Origin: Trematomus loennbergii
Lineage: Eukaryota > Chordata > Actinopteri > Perciformes > Nototheniidae
Assembly: GCA_012861695.1 (NCBI GenBank)
Contig: JAAOOA010000056.1
Location: 10,305,207-10,369,206 of the forward strand
Direction of reading: 5' to 3'
DNA length: 64,000 nt
Shown here piece after piece: positions 1-54,900 of the stretch. A program made the translations under genes and the position numbers. The notes below the pieces were generated by a model. That model did no database searches, had not been told where the DNA came from, and worked only from the letters and a program-made list of their open reading frames with translations. The first letter of the stretch is position 1. Every line of letters starts with the position of its first letter.

Positions 1-177
1 GTTGAATTATTCAGGCATATCACACTGTCATGAGAGGAGCTCAGAGCGTTTGACAGCAGATTAACAAGCCCAGAGTCCCTCCTCCTTTGTTTAACATCTA
101 TAATAGTACTCAATTTGATCTTAATTCCTTGTATTTCCATGTTTTTATTCATACAATCTAGTGTTGAATAGACGTAC

Positions 178-4050
<3,873 letters not shown>

Positions 4051-4691
4051 CTGAAAAAAAAAGAAAAACATGATGTTTGAAAACAACTGATGGGTAATTT
4101 CAAGACTTTTAAATTAGTTTATTTCTTTCAACCAGACAGACGAGTTTCATCCACCATTCTGAGGTCTCCTTGAGCAACACAATGAATGGTTATGGTCCTG
4201 GTTCTCCTGACAGAGGCTAAGAGGCCATTCTCCCAAGGTAATAGCTTATAACATAAGTATTAACCTTATTTGGCACATGTATAATACTATCAGAGTGCTT
4301 TGCATTGTAATGGACGTTGATATACAGTTTGATAAGCATTAAGGACTTGACATGGCACACTATACTTATTCCTATTGTGTCTCTGTTTGTAACATTTTAA
4401 CATCTCTAGGTTTTACAATTCCCAGGTCTCTTGAAGGCACTTGAATATACATTCAAAATACTTGTTTAGCTTTTAATGGCTTTTTTGTTTGGTTGAAATA
4501 TACTCATTTTGGTAGTAAAGAAATATACGTTATGTTCATGCTAACGTTAGCATAGCCTGCAAGCCACTTTGCCATACTGCTGCAGACGACAACACAAGAA
4601 AAGATAATAACATATCCTGGTAAACTGACTTTTTACGTCTTGGTGAATTCATAAAAAGAACAAATCATAAGTCAAAGGGAAAAAGACTTGC

Positions 4692-4810
4692 CTCTGTGGA
4701 TCTTCTCTCTCTTCCCTGTTTACTTCCTCATGACCAACCACATGACTCTGTCAGTGGGTGCGTCTGATTTGTTTCACGCTGCGCGCCGGAGGAGAGCGGG
4801 CACAAAAGGC
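4692..4810 (-). promoter_or_regulatory. Probable washc5 first non-coding exon and promoter area
   Basis: Upstream of the washc5 start exon lies a short CpG-containing patch (GCTGCGCGCCGG near 4780). A possible non-coding exon on the minus strand ends near 4692 with a donor reading AG then GCAAGT, which would be a GC-AG intron. A weaker GT donor (GTAAAC) nearby is an alternative. No TATA box is evident. The transcription start is inferred, not seen. Confidence 0.35.
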
Positions 4811-7800
4811 CCACTGACTTTAACAATTGGAATTGCATTGACATAGTTTTTCTTTCTTTTTTTAAAAGGATGTTATGGGTATAAAACGAAGGATGGTGAG
4901 TAATTGTCGAACATTTACGAAACTCACAGTTAAGGGTAGATTCTGCACTCAGTTTGGTATTAGGCGCTATAGATCGTTTGTAATTGTAAAACTACTTGCT
5001 AATGTACATTTATTTTTATCAGCCTGAATTATATAATACACTCCATTAAACAAAGACACAAATCAGTCAGCTGAGTATATCTTCTCTTAAGTCCCAAACT
5101 CCAGCTTGGTGTACTTGTTTCACTAGATGGCGACAGAGATCCACTGAATCCTTTGTTTTTCTCCTTCTCCACAACACTGAGGTTCAGTGAGTGTAAATTC
5201 AGATTTCTGGCTCCAATGGGATGCAGTGATTTGCAGTGGATCGAGTAGGGACAACAAGCCTGCACTGCAATTAAACCAACCCACTGTGGAAAACTGCATA
5301 AATACAAAATATACAGCTAAGAATTGTAACATCTTATACCCTTTAGTTGAAAATAAATCCTACTAAAATATACTTGTAGGCCTCTGAAGGGGACATTCTG
5401 TCTTTTGCCTGGAGAAATAGTGAACCTTGATGGTAGTTACTGGGGTCTACCACACACTGTGTCACTGTGTTGACAAAAACTGACAGCCAAAATGTGTTCA
5501 ACATGGGTGAATAAGCACAAGCCCTCATGTTTCCTTCAAATTCTGATTGAATTGGACTTTTATTGCCAATAAGTCTAACACGCTGGCAGGCACTTCCTTT
5601 AAGCAGTGTGAGCCAGAGGTTAATAACAGTCATATGGAGGGAGCTGTTTGTTTAACCTGTCTGTGGCCAGGTTTTATTTCAGTCCTGAATCAGTTGATGT
5701 ATGTGCCTCTTCATTCCGTGTTGTAACTGTCTAGTGATACAACACTGCTGCAACGTTTTAATTGCATTTCATCTTTGGTATGCAAATTGTGCTTAGCTTC
5801 AGGGCATTTCTACAGATTATCTTCCCTTTATCTTTATTCATTAGCAGAGAGCTGTGATTGACAGAAAAATAGGAGACAGAGGGTATGACATATGGCAAGG
5901 TGAGCTGCATTTAACGTCCCCAATAACGTGCTTCTTATCTCACCGAGCCACTGAAGCACCATTATTTCAATGCGTTTTTAGAGTGGGGACAGGGGAGAAA
6001 GACAGACAGGTGCAATTTGGATTCATAGCTGGCCTCCTCATTGACCTGGCTGTCCACAAACTACACGCGCTGTCCCTGCGGCCGCCAGATTTATTACCCG
6101 TTTACCATCACACCAAGGTCACATTCTCAGTGGCACCTGGGTCAGCTATATGAGCTTCCTGGGAAGCATCATGAAAGGTTTTCACTAATGAGGTCTCCTA
6201 CTACACTGCTTCTTTATTAACCTTCTGGTGCCTTAAGGGTTTTCACTTATTGTTATCCTTATTGGTCTTTGAAGACTCTCGTTTGTGTTTATTCTAAAAT
6301 ACTATTGTTGCACATGTGCAAGCACCATTCACAGCAGCAATGCAATGTTAACCTACTAAGTGATGCTCTAAATTGAGTATTCGTTTAGACATCGACTCAA
6401 GAGTGCAAATGACCCTCACGTCTCTACCCATTAAGAGCATTGACGGATCTCAGTTCTTACTCCCTTAGTAGCCTGGCAGCCATTCACTGTTGGGTCAGGT
6501 AATTATCATTAGTCAGTGAAACCCTTGAATTGGCTGACGAATGATGATTGCCTCTTACCTCCGGGCTTCTTTATGTGCTAACAAACCCCCCAATTTAAAG
6601 ACTTCAGATAACGTTTTCAAGAAAGAGTGACTCTGAGCGTTATAAACTAAAAGTTCTCATCAGTATTCAGCAACCATAATTGGTTATTAAAGTCCTGTGT
6701 GTGCATGTAGTCTAAAAATGGTGTGAATACACAAATAGGGCATCCATGTATATGAGTGTCTGCCTAAGTGCATTAGTAAACACACACACGACACACCTGC
6801 GTACACGCGTCCTCTCAGACCCTGTGTGCCCTTTATTAGCAGCATGTTGACTCTATTCAGCTCGGCTAGTGATTAAGCCTTTTCATGGCGGGAACTTTCA
6901 CACCGCTGTGAACTGTGTGAGGTGATTAAAGGCTGCTCAATTTGTAGTCCAGTCCCTCTGCTATTCTTCCTCATTGATCTTTTTTAGGCCCTTGAAGTGA
7001 GAGCCGCACACAGCAGGCTTCTCTCATCGGAATATCCGGATGCACACTCTACTCTACTCTTTCTGTCTCGCCGCTCTCATGTCGGAAAGTATTTCACTGA
7101 CATGTTTCAAATCGAATTACACCCCAAATTACCTGCCATGTATGGCTTGTATTTCATTATGTTTATGTGATTAACTTTGTTGTGTTTCTTTTGATATGTA
7201 ATTAAGCTCATTTATCTTGAACAGGATGCAGTTTGCTCTTTGCATATCAATCAAAATTATATTTATTAATCTAATCTAAATAAGAACCCTTTTCTTTTTT
7301 AAATGTTGATTTTGTTTACTACTGAACTTATAGTCTGAGGATACATTAAATCAAAAATAAAATAAAACCCAGGGAGAGAGGCTGAGGAAAATGTAATACA
7401 TTTTGAAGACATTTGTTTCATAACAGCAAATTTCATGGAAAAGTAACCAAAGTAATTTGGACCGATCCACTATACGTGATTGGAATCCATTCCATTGCTA
7501 TTGGGATATACAGTATTTGTCTAGAATAAAGAGATGGACCAACCAACAAATTAACAGCCTGCTTTTAGCATAGTCGCTATGGCCGGAAATCTTTTAATTC
7601 ATCTGGAGTCTAAGATCTTGTTTCACTGCTACTTCTGTTTCCTCTGCTGCTCTTCTTGAAGTTCCTCCCTTTTGATCATCAACACTGATGATTTGAGGAT
7701 AAAGGGTGTTGTTCAGTATATTGTTCAGATTTGATAAAACCCTACATTTATTATGCTGCAATAGACTGACTTGACTTGTCACCATTGAATAATGTGCCCA

Positions 7801-10800
7801 CTTTCAACCTAGCCCGAGAGTGCACAGCTAACACACACAACACACTTTCACTGGCTGAAAGACAAGAAAAGGCCACACAAAGGGTTATTACATCAGCAGT
7901 GCTGATGCCAAAACACTTCCCACAAGATCCTCGAACCTAACACGTGGTTTCAGGACAAATAGCAAAGACTGATTGTGGTAATGTTCTTATATCAGATTTG
8001 ATCAAGAAGCAGATGTATTTTTATTGCAAGTCATTGCTGCTGTCACACCTATTAGCATACAAATGGTTTTTAGGCCTTTGGAGACCTCAAAGTTATTGCA
8101 AGCGTAATTGAATCTGATCTCTGCTCTGTGATTGAGGCCTAGGCTCCACGGGGATGAAAACGGGTTGAATCCGCATATTTCTCATTGAGAGGTTCCAACA
8201 CACACGCATTGTAGCACTCAGTGGGTGGTGAGCAAATTGTGCGAATGCAATCGCGCACCTACACACTTACACACAAGGGCTTTTTCTCTGTTCTGCTCAT
8301 TGTCTCATTCTCAAGTACAAAGCAAGAGGAAAAGAAGGAAAATAGGAAAGAGAATATAGGGAATATGATAATGTCCCCGATCAACACAATGTACTTGCTA
8401 TTAAGTGGTATATCGCTTTTTTATCTAATCCTAAAAAACATATTACACAGCGGCATCAGACGGAAAACATTTAAATAGTCAACATGTTAACCAAACTGCT
8501 GGATGCAAATAAAAATGGAAATGAACAATATGAGGTACTGCTCACACACTGTTGCATTTGTATTCTGTTCATTACCAAGAATGATATAACAGGGTCATAA
8601 TAAGGTGGCAGCTTTATAGTTCTGCCACTCAATTTTAAGTGACACGTCCTCATGACTTTAGTACATCAAATTAGAATTATCGCTGGAAATAGACTGACTT
8701 TCAAAATCCACATGGGGTTGCTATTTGGTAGAATCACATCTTTCTCTGCAGATATGTCACAATGAGTCTCCAAACTCAGATCTCTGACATGCTTTGGCTG
8801 TTGGTTCACCACTTACAGTACAGTCTGTAGGTCAAGATACATTCTTCAGCAGTTGTGGATCCCCTTCTTGTATGTCAAATATGCTATTTCTAATACTTGT
8901 TTGTGACCATGTATCGTCAGACAAATGGCATTAACATTTAACTCAGACATACTTTTTGTTTAGTGCTAATAAGCAAATGTTTGCATGCTCATTTGCACCA
9001 CTCTCATGTTGTCTGTTAAATGTAAAGCCAGAAGCTGGTTAGCTTCGCACAACAGGTCGAAAAGAAGGAAGAAAACATGCATCCTGGTCTCAAACGTAAC
9101 ACAAATTAACACTACTTCTAGCTCTTTGAATCTGGGGGACTACATCTGAGTGTTGTAAAAATAAATGAGGGTGGTTACGTGCAGAACTAAACTATTCACT
9201 TAAGGACGTTCATTTTTTTAAATGTATACAACCTAAATTGAGATGTTTCCTTTTTCCCCCCACAAGGAAAATGTATAAGTACAAGAGATAGGTACCAACA
9301 GGATAATGCATGCAATGTATTATTCTCTTACACAAAGAAGCTGTGCTCTCAGCCTTTTTTGTAGTATACCCAGACTTTGAGGGGGCTTATAGAGCAACAC
9401 AGGCCCAGCGAACTCCTGATCCGAAAGAGGTGACCACCCCCAACAGCCCAAACAGAGACCTCACAGGGATGATCCCATGTCTCATAGATGCCCCCAGTCC
9501 CGGAAACAGCCGCATCCCCAAACAACCTGACCCTGCAGCTTCATGGTAAATGCACAAACATTGAGAAAAATGTATCGTCATCTCGCTTTCAGCAAGAAGA
9601 CGATAAGCACATTTTCCCAAATATCATCTAATTAAATCATTTTTTGGGGCTACTGAACTGTCACTTGAGAAAATAGCTATCTACGTAGCTTTTCCGCTTT
9701 CGAGAAAAGGTACGAGATATAAAGTAAAGTATATCAGGTAGACCTCCTCTTAATCCTTGAGGGGGATCTTACCGGCCCTTTGCACATGAGGACACTTCAA
9801 TATGTCACCCTAACCAGTTCACTGTTAGTCCTCATACACTCAAATGTAAATTGTGCATTTCAGCATCAACACAGATGGATGTGGCTCCTCACTAAGGCTG
9901 TCAGTCTCAGTCAGGAGGGGGCATTAAATCACTACATCCAAGGCGGCACTCTACATGAAAGAGCCAGACACAGCATTCCCACATCACTGCAGTCATGCAT
10001 ATGTCTACAAGGCTCTTGCAAGTTCCACACATTCCTATTTGTATGTGAGTAAGTGAGTAAAGCAAGCAGCAAACAATAATCTATGCAGCATTAGAGTTAT
10101 TAACAAAAATTAACGACCTCAAAATGTATTCAGAAGTATAGTAAATTTTCATTTGGATGCTCAGTAGCTTGGCCGTCTGACTCGCTCGCTGGCTGGGAAA
10201 ACTATGCTGACCTGGGTGCATCCAAATTAGATATTGGCATGGTTGCATGTATTACACAGTGGGAAGGCTGCTCTGGCTCAGTCACCCCGCTGCTAAATCT
10301 GGCCCGTGCTCAGCTAAGCAAACACAATGCAACAGCAGGGAAACAGCATCTCCATGGTCTCAATAAGCTGCAAATAATAGCTAGAAAAAAATCAAAACCC
10401 ACAGCTGTTTTTTAAATGTTTTTTTCACTTGAATCCAAATGTTGTTTGTATCCTCACACTGTCATCGCATTGGTTTTGAAGTGAGTCACCCAAAAACTCG
10501 ACTGAAAGTGCAAAAATAAATGTCTGACTGCAAAGTGGGGGACTGTCACACTTACACATGGATGGACCACTTTAAAGAGCTTGAATTAAAATCCAGTGAC
10601 ATAATAAACAAGTGCATCTGAGCCTTTTCGTGGAAAAGCTGAGGAACATCCCTCTATTTACATCAGTCACCAGCGACAACCCCTTGTAAATGAGGGATGA
10701 AAGGGAGAAGAGATGGAAAGAATGCCAGAGAGCAGCAGAGGGGGGGGGATAGAGAGTAAGGAGAGGTAGACGGGGAGGATTGGGTGGGTGAGACAGAAAG

Positions 10801-11989
10801 AGGAGAGACAAAGAGAGAGGGAGGAGGTGGCCATCATATCCCTGCCCATGTCTTTGATCAGTGGTCCATGGGGAACGGAGACTGTGCAGATAGCTGGTCC
10901 ACAACTCCTGAGGAACGCAGCTTCACATTCCTCCTTGCTCTTTCCGCGCTTTTGCAAATCACTCCTAGTCTTTCAGACCACAGCAGCTGTGAAAACACAT
11001 CATGGCTTACTACATGCCAGAGGAGACCTGGCTAATGCACTGTAGTGCTATTGTCCAGCTGGTCCTCTTTCACTGGTGTATTCATCTCAGGGCAAACTAT
11101 AGTCTTGTGTTTTTTCTTATATTCTACTTATATTTACACTACATATTTATATCCTTCAGCAGAGCAGTACTGGTATGACTCAGTGATCCAGTTATTTGTG
11201 CATGCTGAAGAAGAACCAAGATTATCAAAAGACCGTATCAGAAGGCATCAGAATTCAACAACCAATTATTGCATTAACACTGGTTTATGCATCAAATATT
11301 TTTTAATACATTTATCTGAAACCTAAATCTCTTCACAGCACAGTCTCAGTCCAACAGCCCTTTGTGTGGAACTGTGGATAGTTTCTTTACTGACAGTGCA
11401 TCAAAGGACAGTGCTGAAACTGGTTAATGAGATGAACAACAAACAATAAAGAACACAAATTGGAATACAATGTGATTCGCTTATCAAAGGGGTTTCGTCC
11501 TGCATCATTATGTACAACACTTTTGTAGTGTTATGGCTGTTTTGATTGAGTTTATAGACATAGACCCTGATTTTCTTTTGTCTTTCTTTTTACTTTATAC
11601 ACTTGACTAATATCTAAAACTGTATAATTTCCTTAGAGCGGCAAGTCCTTCAAAAACCTGACTTCTAACATTTTCACAAAACTGTGTAAACAACATCTGC
11701 TATTAAAGATAGTGTGATATCATAAAACCCCTGCTAAACAGCAATTCAATGGGATTTAAGGTGATATTATTGCTGCCTATGTGTTTTACTGTACTGTAGT
11801 AGTTTTTATACTTTAAAAACGTAAAAAGCCTATGGATTGCCAAAGAAATCCGCAATCAAGAATACTTCAGTTTTACGACCTGATATAGTTAAATAGGCAA
11901 ATCACAGACCTCAGTATATCTCCCTAAAGTCAATGAGTGCAGGGACTGTTCCTCCTCGCTTCCCTGGATATGAATGGGTACACTGGATG
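4811..11989. other. Intergenic region between washc5 and ext1 (divergent genes)
   Basis: No exon chain, RNA gene or intact transposon was recognised here. Open frames up to about 110 codons exist but lack homology cues, splice context or protein-like composition. Parts, notably about 6440-6580 and 6820-6985, are AT-rich with homeodomain-type motifs and moderate complexity that resemble conserved non-coding elements. That is an impression that needs alignment. Confidence 0.5.
10691..10830 (+). repeat. Polypurine tract
   Basis: About 140 bases composed almost entirely of A and G, including a run of nine or more G near 10741. It is low-complexity sequence of a kind that can form triplex or G-rich structures. 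It accounts for the Ser/Pro/Leu-rich frames read on the opposite strand. Confidence 0.7.
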
Positions 11990-12120
11990 CCCTCCCTCCT
12001 CGGATGTGACGCTAGCCAATAGCAACGCACCGTGCGCGGTGAAGGAAGGAACGTCACATCATCAGCAGCAGTCGTTCGGCTGGGACTGCTGGCTTGCAGT
12101 CTCCACAGCACCGCTTGTTT
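11990..12120 (+). promoter_or_regulatory. Probable ext1 core promoter
   Basis: CpG-containing sequence about 0.9 kb upstream of the ext1 start codon. It has a CCAAT box at 12016-12020 and a CRE-like ACGTCA at 12051-12056, and no TATA box. The sequence changes from AT-rich intergenic DNA to GC-richer DNA here. The exact transcription start is not determined. Confidence 0.45.
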
Positions 12121-12986
12121 TTTTGTGTGTGAGCCACCACTTAAACACTACACACGACTGGAGAACGAATAGGTAAAGGAGCCCGTTGGCTTTGTAGGAA
12201 GAGCGAAGTTGTGGACGAATGAAGAGACATTGTTTTTGGACAAAGAAAACAGACTGCCTGGCTGCCTGTACTTCCAACCAGCGATAAAGCTACTTTGATG
12301 CAGCCGCTTAGCTAACAAGCTAACTGGGAATGTTTTCAGAGACTAGCCAGTCGGCTAGCCCGCTAGCTAGCTAATTCGGATGGAGAAAGTCGCTGTATAC
12401 ATTAAGCCAACAGTAACAATGATCATTTTATCTTCGGTACATTTAGTGAAATAACTGTGGCAACGTCTCATACTGAGTATGTTGAATATTTAGGGCTCAG
12501 TGCTTTGTTGCTAATATCTAGTAGGGACAATAGTTTACTGACCAGGCAACAAGTCTGGCACACACTACTGCTTTAACGTTACTCTACTTTGTACCCATTT
12601 TGTGCAATGGTGTTATTAGTTACCTTATTGTTATTAGTTAGCAAAGCAGCATACGTATAGTGGGAATAAGCGTTTTGAGCAAAGTATAGGTAAAGATATA
12701 CAAAGGAAAGTGGGGTGCTACTTTAACATTATATCCCCATGTTTAGGGGGATCTGGTCACTGATGTCAGTCGATACAACTATTGGCGAGGAGGCGAGTTG
12801 GATGAACATTTTAAATCGCCCACATGCTTTGGATCAGTTCCTGGACTTGTGAAAGGCATCTGAAGCAGGAGGTGGGAGACTTGAGCGCAAGAAGATGGCG
12901 GAGCGTTCCTGCAGAAGGTGGTGAAACCAAAACTTGGGGGCTTCTTGGATTTATTGCCAGACATCTTATCCCAGATCGTAGGACAC
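12121..12986 (+). other. ext1: Likely ext1 5' UTR
   Basis: About 0.87 kb between the inferred promoter and the ext1 ATG. Human EXT1 also has a long 5' leader. It includes a GCTAGC-rich stretch (12340-12372), a YY1-type AAGATGGCGG at 12892-12901 and several upstream ATGs. A leader intron cannot be excluded. Confidence 0.4.
12895..12924 (+). other. Short upstream ORF in the ext1 leader
   Basis: The ATG inside the YY1-type motif opens a nine-codon frame (MAERSCRRW) that stops 62 bases before the main ext1 start. If the leader is transcribed, this could dampen ext1 translation. The frame is visible; the effect is inference. Confidence 0.35.
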
Positions 12987-49962
<36,976 letters not shown>

Positions 49963-51943
49963 CCCTCCAAAGCCCCCCCCGCCCCCCGGACACTAAAAAG
50001 GCGGGGGCGAGGGGGCGGACACGTCGATAAGCCTTTCCATGATCGCATGGCTGCATCAATGGAGACGCAAATGGGACTGAGAGGAGGAAACTGGAACTGG
50101 AAGACATAATGGTCTCCTCGGTGGTGTCCTTTTCTACCCTTCCTCGTGTGTATTGGGGGATAGCTGAGCAAACATGTCCCACTACACTGTCCCATCCACT
50201 GAAGGACACCTGAGGACTTTTTAAAAAGGCTCGACTTGGCCAAAGTCACGGGGTTGGAAATCATAGGTTGCTGCTTCCTTGTTGAAGCAGTGGAAAACTC
50301 CTCTGTACACACTGCACAGGTCCCAGAACGTTTTTACCGAGAGAATATGATTGATAATTATGACTATGAAGATGATTACTCTATTTTGGATTGTGTTTAG
50401 CTATTTTTTTTATACAGTGAATGAATGGCCAGCACTACTCTTTCTGTATTGTCTTAATTGAAACCGATAGCAGGGTGGGTGAAGAGAGGATAGACAGCCC
50501 ACTCACACAGACCTGAGTTATGATCTGATATTCACAGTGCCTAAAGTTTATCTAACGGCGTTGGGATCTGGGAGAAAAAGACACGGTGCAGAATGAGCAC
50601 CTTGGTCTTGCTGCTTTCCATTTAGCTTTTCGTGATTTGCTTTTAAATTGATGGAATAATGGATCTCGCAGTCAATTTTTCGGTACAGCATTCATATTTC
50701 TGAAGTAAAAAGACATTTAATTTGTATTTAGTTGACGTACAAAATCATGTGCCATTCTGAACATTTTTAATCAGCATCACACAACTAGCTAGACTCACTG
50801 AATATGCTATGTGGGAAATTAATTGATATCCACATGACGGAAATAGAAATGCAGAAATTGAATTGAGTTCTGTATATTAATTTTTAGCAAGAATTCTTCC
50901 TCATGTCTCTTCTTCAATTTTGAAAGGCTTATATGAAAAGCTTGAATTAGTACATGAATATGTGCTGGCCTGGAGAATAATAGAAGATCACAAGAGTGGT
51001 TAAAAGAGGATGAGCTTGCTAAATTCAGCCAACCAATCGTCTGTTTTAAATAAAAAAACAATAACAACAAGGCAATGAATCTCTATGGGCTTAGATAGCG
51101 AGGGATATTTATACACAGTGATTGTTTTCATGCCATAAACCCAATTTCATTTAGTCCAGTGACCCAGGCTGACAAGTGACGTGAGCTAACTCTGCTTTCA
51201 TTTAGAAGCATCAAACAATGCTTCAGTCAGAGCTGGCATCAGAACAAAAAGACTACTCCATTTCCCCCACTTGGTATGAACAATATGACCAGACTGACAA
51301 GAAATCGGAACAAGCATTTGTGGAACATTTAAAAAGCATAGGGAATGTTGAGTTATGCATGCAATTTTTCTAATTTGTGGTATTTCTTTAACATAAATAC
51401 ATGAAATTAAGAAGCCTTTCAATCTACAGTATTAGCAGAATGCAGAATTGTGTCCTTGATAATCACAAATGTAAACACCAATTCATCTCAGTTGGATTCT
51501 GATTGGTATTGTGCTTTAACACATTCAAGAGGCAAAGTGTGAAACCAGGATGTTCCAAGTATATTTAATAATTCTGTCGTTGTCATATATCTTGATCTGA
51601 GACTAATTAACTGCAAATTGGTAAATTGAATAGCAGTGGAACTTCACAGGGCTAATTCATTCAATTCACTTAAAAAAAAATTGTTCTTTTAACAATCACG
51701 CTTCATTTTGATTCCGCCTTGATACGTCATATCAGCTTATCCAAACTAGTTACACAATTTGATGGATTTAAAATGTTTTTAAATCCATCAAATCTGTCAC
51801 AGATCTGTCCATGAAGTATCGCTCTAAAGCCAGCAACATTTCTCTAGAACAATCTAACCACACCTGCCCCGACGCCTCCTGTGGTAGCTTTCATTTTGTG
51901 AGGTAAACTTCACCATAATATGTGCCAATAGATCATAAATAAA
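49963..51943 (+). other. ext1: Probable ext1 3' UTR and poly(A) signal candidates
   Basis: Follows the ext1 stop codon. AATAAA occurs at 51049-51054 and 51938-51943; either could end the transcript. No other gene was seen. The true end cannot be set from sequence alone. Confidence 0.4.
51757..51793. repeat. Perfect 17-base-pair hairpin
   Basis: TTTGATGGATTTAAAA (51758-51773) and its exact complement TTTTAAATCCATCAAA (51777-51792), extended by one more A-T pair, are separated by the loop TGT. It is not associated with recognisable transposon ends. Confidence 0.9.
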
Positions 51944-54900
51944 AAATTTTAACACCTTTTCATCTTACAAGGATATTCGTACAAGAGATGCCATGCATTC
52001 CCATTTTTGTTTGGTTCATTAAAAGTATTTCTTGTCTACATTAGAAAGTAAAATGTGTGAGACAGAGGGGAAAGGAAGGTTGTAGGTGTGAGAGATTTGT
52101 GCTGCATGGTATTTTTCACGTCTTAGAATGTGACATCAGCTTCACAGCATATAAACAATCCCGGCATTACTAAACACAGTGCTATCAAGACAACTGAATA
52201 TGGTCGTAAAGAGAATCACATTTCAGAAATGAACTTGGTGCAATATTTAAGATATTTTCTCTATCTTTCTCTCCTTCCTAACGTTCTGTTTCAGAGGGCA
52301 GGGGGTTATATATTGATGTGCCTTCAGAAGAAATACACTTTTTTTCTCATCTGGCTTGTGCGAAAAACAAGTCCTAGTTTTCATTTCATTGTCTTTTTTT
52401 CTTTATCAATATCCAGTAACCCATAAAGGCTCCCTAAATGATATTGTTTAACACTGGAATGCTACCAAGACTTATCACCACATCTGATGCTGACATTCCT
52501 GCCTTTTCTGTTGTAGGAACTTGTAATTCTCTCTTACACAGTATTTGTGAGACAGGATGTCATCCCCACTGAATCTCTGCCTGCTTCCTTCCCTCTCTTC
52601 CGTAACTGCAGACCTAATTTTATAGAGATTAAACTGGAAAGATAGGGGAACATTCACCATTTTGTAAAATAATTTTATAAAATAAAAACTCAAATAAAAT
52701 GTTTGATTAAAAAATGAATTTGTGTCTGTTTTCGTCTGACTAATGATCATGTGTGTTTGTCTAGATATTACATTACACTTGAAATTCGACACTGACCTAG
52801 TTGTCATCCCTCTCTGACCTGCTAGTAACAGTTTCAGGGATCCTAAAACACATTTCCCATGTTGGGTTTATGCACTGCGCCCTCTGAGGGAGAGCCAAAC
52901 TAAATAATACCTTTAGCTTCCTTCCTCCTTGTGCGTGTGTGAACCTCTTCCTATGCCAAGAAACTGCTGTGTTTACATAAATCTGTGTCAGGATGATCGG
53001 TTTAGACACGCTGCATAAATAACAGCATATATCCAGGATGATCCCATGGTGCATAAGAGCTGCCAACTCAGCTGCAGCAACAGCTACACGAGAGATTGCT
53101 ACCCCCAAACCACACACACGTACACAGAAAAATAACTCTTGGAGGAAAAAGCTGTGCAGTATATAAAACTGGGCAGGAAAACATTTGGACAATTCTGAAT
53201 GGTCTGTGGAAGAAAATCAGGAAGAAATCTCAGAGATCCAGATGTGCAGATGCTTTGTTGCACAGAGTGGAAGGAAATAAGTGATTTTTGGTAAACCATG
53301 AAGTGAAAATGCTGCGCTGGGGAGTAAATCCACTGCCAAAGGTCTGCTTGTGTGAGTTAACAGTATGCTAATCAGTTTAAAGTCTCACGATCCTACTGAG
53401 GAGATGTGTATCTGCAGAGGAGATGGATCTCAGCATGCATGCAGTCAGTTCCCCACTGGAAGTTTTAATACTGTGACTCCAGCCAGTTTGAGAAATGTCC
53501 TTCCTTTTCTAATAGCTTTACATCACATATTAATGGAGCAGGTTTCAAATACACTCAGGAAAAATAAATAGAAGGAAACCCATCACTTAATGTATCTAAT
53601 CAAACCTACCACTATATTATATATTTAATGAGCATAGAAGGTGAAAACAAATTGAAGATTGTTGCAGTGACAGTACTACAGCATGTCATACAGCGCCTAA
53701 TAAAAAAGCAGTTACAGATAAGTAGAAGGGGATCCCTGTGGAGATATAATTAAATAAATTAAGATTAGGCACATTATGGCACCATTAGCCAGAAACAATT
53801 CATTTCCTAGGAATAAAGCAATCTAAATCTCAACTCAGCAGTTGCCTAGATACAAATCAGTGGTTCTTTTCAGCCCACATCTCTCCTGAGTAAAGTTTGT
53901 GTATACATACAAGACTACTTCAACAAATACAAAGCACAGTATTTCATACAGCTGTGCACATAATATACTTCTGTTCTGGTATGTAGAGATAATCAGATGT
54001 TCAGCCTTTGTGACTCACACATTGTACGTCAACACAGTAGCTCATCTAAAAGCAGGAAAGTATAGAAGTGGTTGCTTTCTCTGAGGCTGTTTAGACGTCT
54101 CCGCCACATGACACAACAACCAGCATTCAGCTATCTGGATAAAATTATCCTGTCTAGCAGATGGCAGACCAAAAGTGTGTCACCGTCCAGACGTGCATCT
54201 TTGTGTTAAAACCTGTCCTACATTAATTTATTTGCATGATTCAAAAGACACTATAGATTTTGATTTAAAATGATCATATTGCTAATACATTAAAAGCTCC
54301 CTCCATCAGGTTTTATATTAAATACTTTTTTTCAATTCATTTTTCTCTCTCCTGCATCTGTCTGCTTTCAATTTGGGAATGGTGTAGTAATTTGGCCTAG
54401 ATCAATATTAAATGAATCTCCCAATGAGCCTGTGAGTTTGTGCAGCGGGGTTTCTGATTGATTCTGAGCATATTTGCACACATTACATTACTTCCTCTAA
54501 AAGTAATGAATGCTTACTGCCAATGTTATTTTCCTGGGATAATGATGCATTATGTGACTTACCTTGTTTTCAATTTGTGATGTCACTGCAGATATCCAGC
54601 TACGCATTGGTTTGCAGGGCATGTGACTTGAACTGATTCGCTAAATCAATTCTCAATCTATGCTGATAATAACAACCAAATGTAACTTTAATCTAATGAT
54701 GTGGAGCCCTGCTGCTTGTAAATCATAAACATGCTCAACTGGCAGCCGTTCTACAGCAGCAGATGCTGTAGCCTATGAGACAAATCCGCTTTACTGCATA
54801 CCAATTTTGCAATTTGATTGTAGATGAGTTGGCCTCTCTGCCAGGCATGCTCCTCATCTCTCCATCTAATATTGGACATTGTTTTTTTGTAGTCTGCATG

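Noticed and set aside
5854..6153. 99-codon open frame in the intergenic region
   Set aside because: There is no recognisable domain or splice context, and the composition fits chance.
9310..9549. 79-codon frame with a Pro/Asn-rich tail
   Set aside because: No family recognised and no exon borders; the opposite strand is equally open, so chance is likely.
10572..11045. Overlapping frames of 85-110 codons on both strands
   Set aside because: They are explained by the polypurine tract at 10691-10830.
51757..51793. microRNA precursor
   Set aside because: The stem is only 17 pairs with a 3-base loop, too short for a normal precursor.
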